This document shows positions 1 through 5,205 of a DNA stretch of 5,205 nucleotides, piece after piece. A program made the position numbers and the translations under genes. Position 1 is the first letter of the stretch. The number at the start of each line of letters is the position of its first letter. The notes below the pieces were generated by a model that was given only the letters and a program-made list of their open reading frames with translations, was not told the DNA's origin and did no database searches. The stretch lies in assembly GCA_021795795.1 (NCBI GenBank), contig JAJYPA010000560.1:1-5205 (forward strand), written 5' to 3'. The stretch comes from Pseudomonadota bacterium (GTDB taxonomy: Bacteria > Pseudomonadota > Gammaproteobacteria > Halothiobacillales > Halothiobacillaceae).

Positions 1-216
1 TTCCAGGACAAGTGCCTCGCCAAGATCGCAGCATTGCGTACGGAAGGCATGACGCTCATCTTGGTTTCCCATAGCCCTGAGCAGGTCAATAAGTTCTGTG
101 ACCAGTTCGTTCGCTTGGAGCACGGGATGGTGTTGGAGCAGGGGGTTATCTCCAAGGTGCAGGAAGAGGACGCCCCTCATGGATTGGGCAATCCTACCAA
201 GCGAGCTTATTATTAA
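1..216 (+). CDS. ABC-type polysaccharide/O-antigen exporter ATPase, C-terminal end (5' partial)
   Basis: This is the last 71 codons of an ATP-binding subunit, open at the left edge. The visible part starts at the conserved F of the stretch following Walker B and the D-loop in TagH/Wzt/KpsT-type ATPases (FQDKCLAKI). It continues through a beta strand into the H-loop 'LILVSHS' (switch histidine at bases 70-72), then 'VNKFCDQFVRLEHGMVLEQG', which matches the family pattern V..xCDr...LE.G.....G. Family knowledge: with a Wzm-type membrane partner such proteins energise export of lipid-linked polysaccharide across the inner membrane. Walker A, signature and Walker B motifs lie outside the window. 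Only about 47 residues follow the switch histidine, so the beta-sandwich carbohydrate-binding domain of E. coli O9a-type Wzt is absent. The tail (SKVQEEDAPHGLGNPTKRAYY) also lacks the usual 'V...Y' ending. Stop TAA at 214-216. Confident on family, unsure between wzt-like and kpsT-like. Confidence 0.88.
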   Translation, partial: FQDKCLAKIAALRTEGMTLILVSHSPEQVNKFCDQFVRLEHGMVLEQGVISKVQEEDAPHGLGNPTKRAYY

Positions 217-248
217 CATTTTTCAAGGGCACAGTAGGCAAAGCATGG

Positions 249-1592
249 ATGATTCCTTACGAGAATTCCGATGGACTTGTGGATTCTACCAGCCGGGGAT
301 CTGCGAAACAGGCAAGCCGCGTCATGCAAAATGACTTCTATTATCGTTTTGAACAGCATTTCCGGGGAAGTCGGGAAGAGATCAAACGTCGCCAATCCGT
401 ATATCTGCCCATCCTCGAACCTCTGAAAACCATACATTCCCCGTCGCTTGCTCTTGATCTCGGCTGCGGCCGTGGTGAATGGCTGGAGTTGATGACGGAA
501 AACGGCTTTTCTGCTCAGGGTATCGACCTGGACGATGCCATGCTCCAGTTTTGCGCGGAGCAAGGTTTCGCCGTCCGCAAATCCGATGCCCTGGACTATC
601 TCCGAAGCGTTCCCGATGCCACATTGTCAGTGGTGACCGGTTTTCATATCGCCGAACACTTGCCATTCGAAACATTGCAAAGCCTGATCGTGGAGGCGCT
701 CCGCGCACTGGTTCCGGCGGGAATTCTGATCTTGGAAACCCCGAACCCGGAAAACCTCATGGTCGGCGCCTGTAATTTCTATATCGATCCCACACATCGC
801 GCACCCCTGCCCACCCACCTGTTGGCATACCTTGGGGAAGATGCAGGTTTCAAACGGATAAAAATCCTGCGCCTCAATCAACCTCCGCAAGAATGGTACT
901 CCACGGCAGCAGAGTTCCCCTCCCTGTCCCGCGTGATTTTCGGAGTGGGTCCGGACTATGCTATTGTGGCGCAAAAAGATGTTGCGCCGGAGACACTGGC
1001 CGCGTTCTCCTGGTTTGCAGAGAAGGAAGATGGATCGAACTCGTTAGGCGGGCGGATCAACGAGTTCGATGCAGAGTTGCTAGCGATTCAACAGGAAACC
1101 CAGCGCGTACAAGGCGAGCAGATGGCGCGGCTGGATGATTTGTCGGCGAACCAACGACGTACAGAAGAAGAGATTGCACGACTGACGGCTCTCTGGGAGG
1201 GGTCACAGCGCGTACAAGGCGAGCAGATGGCGCGGCTGGAAGCAGTAATGAACAGCCGATCTTGGCGGATTACTGCTCCACTGCGCGAGGCCAACGCCAA
1301 ATCGCGCAGAATTAAACATTATATCAAAGATCGACTCAAGGCTGTTATCAAGGGATCGGCTACTTTGGTGAAGAAAAGGCCATGGTTAAAGCCTTTAGTA
1401 TTAGCTCTATTGGCTCCGTTCCCAGGAGTGAAAGATCGGTTGCGACGGGCTGCCGGATTGTGGCCGGATGCCACAATAACAATCCCCCAACAAGATACTG
1501 GGATTGTTAATGCGCCGACCAATCTGTCCACGCATGCCATAAAAATTTATAAGGTCTTAAAGCATGAATACGAGAAGGAGGGATTTCATTAG
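249..1592 (+). CDS. SAM-dependent methyltransferase with C-terminal coiled coil (WbdD-like, putative glycan capping/modifying enzyme)
   Basis: Encodes 447 residues. Residues about 26-230 form a class I Rossmann methyltransferase. Motif I is 'LDLGCGRGEW' (D70, G72-C73-G74), the acidic residue ending beta 2 is D93 in 'GIDLD', and 'HIAEHL' begins at H133. 'ETPNPEN' at 163-169 and a downstream 'DPTHR..LP' are typical of polysaccharide-cluster methyltransferases that begin 'DFY..FE..FRGSRE.IK.R...YLP'. Residues about 265-334 are heptad-rich and predicted coiled coil, containing a duplicated QRVQGEQMARL. 'NSRSWRITAPLR' (335-346) and a basic, partly hydrophobic tail follow, as in many O-antigen cluster enzymes, and may aid membrane or partner association. 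No kinase domain like that of E. coli WbdD is seen. The likely role is methylation of the growing or terminal sugar; substrate unknown. Start: ATG at 249 has only a weak TAGG upstream; Met26 (base 324) fits the conserved family N-terminus and is a real alternative. The stop overlaps the next GTG start by one base. Confidence 0.88.
   Translation: MIPYENSDGLVDSTSRGSAKQASRVMQNDFYYRFEQHFRGSREEIKRRQSVYLPILEPLKTIHSPSLALDLGCGRGEWLELMTENGFSAQGIDLDDAMLQFCAEQGFAVRKSDALDYLRSVPDATLSVVTGFHIAEHLPFETLQSLIVEALRALVPAGILILETPNPENLMVGACNFYIDPTHRAPLPTHLLAYLGEDAGFKRIKILRLNQPPQEWYSTAAEFPSLSRVIFGVGPDYAIVAQKDVAPETLAAFSWFAEKEDGSNSLGGRINEFDAELLAIQQETQRVQGEQMARLDDLSANQRRTEEEIARLTALWEGSQRVQGEQMARLEAVMNSRSWRITAPLREANAKSRRIKHYIKDRLKAVIKGSATLVKKRPWLKPLVLALLAPFPGVKDRLRRAAGLWPDATITIPQQDTGIVNAPTNLSTHAIKIYKVLKHEYEKEGFH
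1101..1135 (+). repeat. 35-bp perfect direct repeat, copy 1 (in coiled coil)
   Basis: Identical over all 35 bases to 1206-1240, with differing bases on both sides. It begins on a codon boundary and encodes residues 285-295 (QRVQGEQMARL) plus the first two bases of a D/E codon. A diverged related unit (QRRTEEEIARL) at residues 302-312 lies between the copies. Confidence 0.95.
1206..1240 (+). repeat. 35-bp perfect direct repeat, copy 2 (in coiled coil)
   Basis: Second identical copy, encoding residues 320-330. The offset from copy 1 is exactly 105 bases, or 35 codons, equal to five heptads. Exchange between copies would add or remove 35 residues without changing reading frame or heptad phase. 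Confidence 0.95.
1477..1509 (+). other. Perfect 10-bp inverted repeat (potential RNA hairpin) inside methyltransferase 3' end
   Basis: TAACAATCCC at 1477-1486 is the exact reverse complement of GGGATTGTTA at 1500-1509, with a 13-base loop. No T-run follows, so it does not look like an intrinsic terminator. It lies in coding sequence (residues about 410-420), 82 bases before the downstream GTG start. The symmetry is seen directly; any regulatory role is inference. Confidence 0.6.
1575..1581 (+). promoter_or_regulatory. Strong Shine-Dalgarno site for the large glycosyltransferase
   Basis: AAGGAGG lies 10 bases ahead of the GTG at 1592, inside the last codons of the methyltransferase gene. It is a near-perfect anti-16S match and is the main reason to accept the GTG start. 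With the one-base TAG/GTG overlap it implies translational coupling. Confidence 0.85.
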
Positions 1593-4500
1593 TGCGCATT
1601 GTTATTGACTTGCAGGGCGCACAAACGGCCAGCCGATTTCGTGATATAGGCAGTTATTCTCTGGCCTTGGCGCAGGCCATTGTGCGCAACCGAGGCGAGC
1701 ACGAAGTGCTGCTCGCCCTCAACGGCATGCTGGCCGATTCCATAGAACCCATCCGCACGGCTTTCGACGGATTGCTGCCCCAGGCCAATATCCGAGTTTG
1801 GCAGGCCCCAGGGCCGGTTCGCGAACTCGATCCCGCCAACACGTGGCGCCGCCAGGCTGCAGAACTGTTGCGCGAGGCCTTTCTCGCTAGTCTCAAGCCT
1901 GATGTCGTACATGTATCCAGCCTGTTCGAGGGCTATGAGGACGACGCCGTTACAAGCATTGGTTGTTTCACCGAAGATTTCCCTACGGCGGTGAGTTTGT
2001 ACGACCTCATCCCGTTCGTCAACCCGGATCAGTACCTCAAGGCCAATGCGCTGTACACGGACTACTACCAGCGCAAAATCACCCACCTCAAGCGCGCGCA
2101 ACGGCTACTGGCCATCTCGGAATCATCTCGGCTCGAAGCCCTGAACGCCCTGCATTTCCCCGCTGATATGGTTGTGAATATTTCCAGCGCGACCGATTTT
2201 TCCTGGGACGCTAACGCCCGACGCGCCATCGATGTTTTTGAGCAACTCCATACGCAGCAGGCGCACCGCTCCGCTCCTGCGGTCTGCCGCCCGCAGCGTC
2301 GCCCCCGGCTGGCCTGCGTCTCGCCCCTGCCGCCTGAACGCACAGGCATTGCGGCCTACAGTGCTGAACTCCTGCCCGAACTGGCACGATATTACGACAT
2401 CGAGGTGATTACGCCCCAGACCGAAGTGACAGATCCTTGGGTGCGCGCCAACTGCCCCGTGCACAGCGTGGACTGGTTCCGCGCCAACGCCCGGCGCTAT
2501 GACCGGGTGATATACCACTTCGGCAATTCGTCCTTTCACAGCCACATGTTTGACCTGCTGCCAGAGGTTCCGGGGGTGGTCGTGCTGCATGATTTTTTTC
2601 TCGGCGACGTGCATTGGCATGACGAAGCCCACGGTGTGCGCCCCAACGCATGGGTGCGCGAATTGCAGCATGCTCATGGTTATATCGTCGTGCAAGAACG
2701 CTTTCATGCAGCCGACATGAGCGATGTGGTGGGCAAATATCCCTGCAATCTCAGCGTGCTGCAGCATGCGCAGGGCATCATCGTGCATTCGCAGGTCTCC
2801 CGCGAATTGGCCAAGCAGTGGTACGGCAGCAACGGTGCAAGAGACTGGCAGATCATTCCCCTTCTACGCACACCAGTCAGACTTACCGATGCGTCAGCAG
2901 CCAAGCACGCAACCCGTCGTGAACTGGACGTGCCGGACGACGCCTTTCTGGTCTGTAGCTTCGGCATGTTGGGACCCACGAAAGCCAACCATCGCCTGTT
3001 GAATGCCTGGATGGCTTCGCCCTTGGCGCAAAACCCGCGCTGCTACTTGGTGTTCGTCGGTGAGAACCACGACGGCCACTATGGCGCCGAACTACTGGCA
3101 GTCATACGCAAAAACGGCCTGTCTTCGCGCGTCTCCATCACCGGCTGGGCGAGCGAAGCCGTGTTCCGCCAATACTTGTTTGCGGCCGACATGGCTGTGC
3201 AACTGCGCACCCAGAGCCGCGGCGAAACTTCCGCTGCCGTGCTAGACTGCATGAATCATGCCTTACCCACCATCATCAACGCCCACGGCAGCATGGCCGA
3301 GTTGCCGCCTGACGCCGTATGGATGCTGCCGGACGCGTTTACCGATGATCAACTCATCGAAGCGCTGACTGCTCTTTGGCAGGATGCATCGCGCAGAGCA
3401 GAACTCGCCGCGCGTGCTCGCGCCCACATTCTCACCGTACACAACCCACGCCGTTGTGCCGATCAATACGCCGAGGCTATAGAAGACGCTTATGTTAAAG
3501 CGAACTCTGGTTTATTTGCCATGATCCAGGCTTTGCCAAAGCTGTTGCTACCCTTCCCTGCAAGCGAACTACCCCGGTTTGCCATGGCTTTGGCGAACAA
3601 CTTCCCACCCAAACCGCGCAAGCCGCAACTCTTACTCGATGTTTCGGCGCTCGTCAAAACGGATTTATGGACCGGTATTGAGCGCGTCACTCGTGCACTG
3701 TTGCGAGAAATCGCCCAGGGTGAATACCAGCAATGGGCCGTCGAGCCGGTTTACGCAACCACCGATCAGCCCGGCTACCGGTATGCGCGCAAGTTCATGT
3801 GTCGCTTTCTCGGCATCCCAGATGAATGGGCGGAGGATTCGCCGGTGCAGATCTGGCAAGGCGATGTATTCTTTGGGTTAGATTATCAAGCATCAGTGGT
3901 ATTAAAACAAAAAGAAACCTTGGAAAAATGGCAAGCACGCGGGGTCAACATCTATTTCGTTGTACATGACATATTACCGGTGACAATGCCCGAGGTATTC
4001 CCAGACGGGAGTGGACCCCATCAACAACGTTGGCTAGAGACAATTTCCAACTTCGATGGCGCGTTGTGCGTCTCGCGGCATGTTGCCGATGAGCTTTTTG
4101 AATGGTTACAACTGTTCGGCAGAAAGCGTGAACGCCCTTTTACTTTACACTGGTTTCACCATGGTGCCAATCTGGACCAATCGACGCCAACGCTCGGGAT
4201 ACCAAACGACGCACCGCAGACACTCGCATCCATGAAAGCGCGGCCAACCTTTTTGATGGTTGGCACCATCGAGCCGCGCAAAGGCTATCTGCAAACCTTG
4301 CGCGCTTTTGATGCGCTTTGGGCGCAGGGGGTGGAGGCGAACCTCGTCATTGTCGGCAAGGAAGGCTGGAAGCCCCTCCCTGACGACCAGCGCCGGGATA
4401 TTCCGCAAACCGTCCAAGAACTGCGCCGCCACCCGCAACTCGACAAACATTTATTCTGGCTGGAAGGCATCAGCGATGAATATCTGGAATACGTTTACGC

Positions 4501-4819
4501 CAATGCCACCTGTCTCATCGCTGCCAGTTATGGCGAGGGCTTTGGTCTTCCACTCATCGAAGCAGCCAAACACGGGCTGCCACTCCTGGTCCGCGACATT
4601 CCCGTCTTTCGCGAAGTCACCGCCGGTCACGCCCATTTTTTTGCTAACAATCTTGACCCTCGGGCAATCGCCGATGCTGTCCGGAAATGGTTAGCTTTAT
4701 ATGCAAACTATAAGCATCCGCACAGTGACACTATGCCTTACCAAACCTGGAAAGACAGTGCTCAGCAAGTCTTGAGCGCCATTTCGAAGGACGCCCAACC
4801 GTACAAGCAGTGGATGTGA
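1592..4819 (+). CDS. Multi-domain GT4-family glycosyltransferase, three GT-B modules (first apparently degenerate)
   Basis: Encodes 1075 residues, cytoplasmic, with no signal peptide or clear membrane span. Module 1 (about 1-223) starts 'MRIVIDLQGAQT', has 'DVVHVSSLFEGY', 'SLYDLIP' and 'AISESSR', then jumps from 'NISSATD' (196-202) straight into 'FSWDANARRAI' (203-213), the motif that normally closes a GT4 domain, so its C-terminal lobe is missing. Module 2 (about 240-640) has the 'RTGIAAYS' loop (T251-G252-I253), 'VVLHDFF', 'FGMLGPTKAN' (K464) and 'RGETSAAVLD' (E545, D552). Module 3 (about 677-1065) has 'LLLDVSAL', 'WTGIERV', 'VVHDILP', 'VGTIEPRKG' (890-898) and a canonical EX7E in 'EGFGLPLIE' (E982, E990). 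Modules 2 and 3 look complete and probably add two different sugars or linkages from nucleotide-sugar donors to a lipid-linked glycan. WbdA-type O-antigen polymerases are a multi-domain analogy; donor and acceptor are unknown. The GTG start is supported by the AAGGAGG site and the overlap with the methyltransferase stop. Confidence 0.93.
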   Translation: MRIVIDLQGAQTASRFRDIGSYSLALAQAIVRNRGEHEVLLALNGMLADSIEPIRTAFDGLLPQANIRVWQAPGPVRELDPANTWRRQAAELLREAFLASLKPDVVHVSSLFEGYEDDAVTSIGCFTEDFPTAVSLYDLIPFVNPDQYLKANALYTDYYQRKITHLKRAQRLLAISESSRLEALNALHFPADMVVNISSATDFSWDANARRAIDVFEQLHTQQAHRSAPAVCRPQRRPRLACVSPLPPERTGIAAYSAELLPELARYYDIEVITPQTEVTDPWVRANCPVHSVDWFRANARRYDRVIYHFGNSSFHSHMFDLLPEVPGVVVLHDFFLGDVHWHDEAHGVRPNAWVRELQHAHGYIVVQERFHAADMSDVVGKYPCNLSVLQHAQGIIVHSQVSRELAKQWYGSNGARDWQIIPLLRTPVRLTDASAAKHATRRELDVPDDAFLVCSFGMLGPTKANHRLLNAWMASPLAQNPRCYLVFVGENHDGHYGAELLAVIRKNGLSSRVSITGWASEAVFRQYLFAADMAVQLRTQSRGETSAAVLDCMNHALPTIINAHGSMAELPPDAVWMLPDAFTDDQLIEALTALWQDASRRAELAARARAHILTVHNPRRCADQYAEAIEDAYVKANSGLFAMIQALPKLLLPFPASELPRFAMALANNFPPKPRKPQLLLDVSALVKTDLWTGIERVTRALLREIAQGEYQQWAVEPVYATTDQPGYRYARKFMCRFLGIPDEWAEDSPVQIWQGDVFFGLDYQASVVLKQKETLEKWQARGVNIYFVVHDILPVTMPEVFPDGSGPHQQRWLETISNFDGALCVSRHVADELFEWLQLFGRKRERPFTLHWFHHGANLDQSTPTLGIPNDAPQTLASMKARPTFLMVGTIEPRKGYLQTLRAFDALWAQGVEANLVIVGKEGWKPLPDDQRRDIPQTVQELRRHPQLDKHLFWLEGISDEYLEYVYANATCLIAASYGEGFGLPLIEAAKHGLPLLVRDIPVFREVTAGHAHFFANNLDPRAIADAVRKWLALYANYKHPHSDTMPYQTWKDSAQQVLSAISKDAQPYKQWM

Positions 4820-5019
4820 GGCAGAGTGCGGCGCTACTGGGGCGCTGATCCATGATCCTTTGCGGATGTTGTCGATTCGTAAGCGATCGGTTATGAGACA
4901 GTGGCATGTACTCGCTGATTGAGCGCTAAGACCATAGAATTTAGTGTTTTCTCCTGGCTTTTCGAGGTCAGGTGAGAAATCCCGACAAAAACGGTCCAAT
5001 TTGGATGGATCAGAGGTTC
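4820..5019. other. 200-base intergenic gap, no convincing gene
   Basis: No + strand reading frame here resembles a gene. The open frame on the - strand that crosses it also runs into the 3' end of the glycosyltransferase gene and shows no recognisable motif. Short imperfect symmetries occur, but no stem followed by a T-run, so no intrinsic terminator is called. GGCGCT recurs at 4830-4835 and 4841-4846. The gap is much wider than the other junctions in the window (32 bases and a 1-base overlap), so it may hold a promoter or the remains of a lost gene or element. Confidence 0.6.
4869..4897 (+). promoter_or_regulatory. Weak sigma70-like promoter candidate
   Basis: TTGTCG (4869-4874; 4 of 6 to TTGACA) and TATGAG (4892-4897; 4 of 6 to TATAAT) are separated by 17 bases, about 120 bases ahead of the next start codon. 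The match is at a level expected by chance in a gap of this size. It is listed only because the gap separates two otherwise co-directional genes. Confidence 0.15.
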
Positions 5020-5205
5020 ATGAATGTGCTGAAAATCGCCATTGAATCCAACTCCATGCGCCCACCCCGATCGGGGATTGGTCGCTATACCTGGGAAATC
5101 ACCCGCCGCTGGGAGCAGGACCAGGGGATCGGCTTGTTCTACTTCTATGGCACCTCCTGGGTAACCCGCTGGCCGGACATCATGCCTCCGGCCATTCGAT
5201 CCTCC
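5020..5205 (+). CDS. GT4-like glycosyltransferase, N-terminal end (3' partial)
   Basis: Sixty-two codons, open at the right edge. The protein begins 'MNVLKIAIESNSMRPP' and continues 'RSGIGRYTWEITRRW'. This is the usual opening of GT4 (GT-B fold) glycosyltransferases: a first beta strand, then the S/T-G-I-G-R-Y glycine-rich loop and the first helix. The catalytic C-terminal lobe lies beyond the window, so family membership rests on the N-terminal signature only. The probable role is adding a sugar to the same surface glycan as the upstream genes. Start: ATG at 5020 is preceded by AGAGG (5012-5016), a good core but only 3 bases away. An in-frame ATG at 5005 (adding MDQRF) and a GTG at 4972 are alternatives; the 5020 start, or an even later one, fits the family N-terminus best. 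Confidence 0.85.
   Translation, partial: MNVLKIAIESNSMRPPRSGIGRYTWEITRRWEQDQGIGLFYFYGTSWVTRWPDIMPPAIRSS

Noticed and set aside
98..334. 78-codon + strand frame bridging the ATPase and methyltransferase genes, checked as a possible frameshifted continuation of the ATPase
   Set aside because: The translated sequence has no resemblance to a Wzt carbohydrate-binding domain and is simply the alternative frame of the two flanking genes.
1101..1240. CRISPR-like spacing of the 35-bp repeats
   Set aside because: Only two copies, in frame inside a coding region and explained by coiled-coil duplication; no spacer array or leader.
2123..2788. 221-codon open frame on the - strand
   Set aside because: It lies wholly opposite the well-supported glycosyltransferase gene, its protein (His-, Met- and Cys-rich stretches, no domain signature) is typical of an antisense shadow of GC-rich coding DNA.
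4951..4976. Imperfect inverted repeat CTCCTGG...CAGGTGAG as a possible terminator
   Set aside because: The stem needs a bulge and a mismatch and there is no T-run after it.
4697..4999. 100-codon open frame on the - strand across the gap
   Set aside because: Its predicted protein shows no recognisable family motif, and it overlaps the 3' end of the + strand glycosyltransferase gene by about 120 bases. I considered an IS-remnant origin but could not recognise any transposase motif.
4995..5005. 11-bp palindrome TCCAATTTGGA just before the last gene
   Set aside because: Short perfect dyad (5-bp arms, 1-base centre) of a size expected by chance; no second copy or known operator match seen.

Overview
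The window looks like part of a chromosomal polysaccharide locus, most likely O-antigen or a related surface glycan, from a Gram-negative proteobacterium (gamma-, beta- or Acidithiobacillia-like). The grounds are the gene order (ABC exporter ATPase, WbdD-like methyltransferase with a coiled coil, very large multi-domain glycosyltransferase, further glycosyltransferase), the protein family signatures and a mostly GC-rich but uneven composition. The species cannot be fixed from sequence reading alone. All supported genes are on the + strand.

Layout: 1-216 is the 3' end of an ABC-2 type polysaccharide exporter ATPase (Wzt/KpsT/TagH-like), cut by the window edge. After 32 bases comes 249-1592, a SAM-dependent methyltransferase with a C-terminal coiled coil and an 'SRSWRITAPLR' segment. 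Its stop codon overlaps by one base the GTG start of 1592-4819, a 1075-residue protein built from three GT4-type (GT-B) glycosyltransferase modules. A 200-base gap with no convincing gene (4820-5019) precedes 5020-5205, the first 62 codons of another GT4 glycosyltransferase that runs off the window.

Inferred joint role: cytoplasmic glycosyltransferases assemble a glycan on a lipid carrier at the inner membrane. The methyltransferase probably caps or modifies it and may scaffold or measure chain length through its coiled coil. The ABC transporter then exports it. This follows the E. coli O8/O9a model by analogy only; sugar identities and linkages cannot be read from the sequence.

Most notable: (1) the first GT module of the large protein appears to have lost its C-terminal lobe by an in-frame deletion near 2192-2203, and also lacks the usual glycine loop, so it is probably a non-catalytic relic. 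(2) The coiled coil contains a perfect 35-bp direct repeat offset by exactly 105 bp, which is 35 codons or five heptads, so gain or loss of a unit would keep both reading frame and heptad register. (3) A perfect 10-bp inverted repeat lies inside the 3' end of the methyltransferase gene, about 80 bases ahead of the glycosyltransferase start. (4) The ABC ATPase ends soon after its nucleotide-binding domain, without the carbohydrate-binding domain that capped-glycan exporters of the Wzt O8/O9a type carry.
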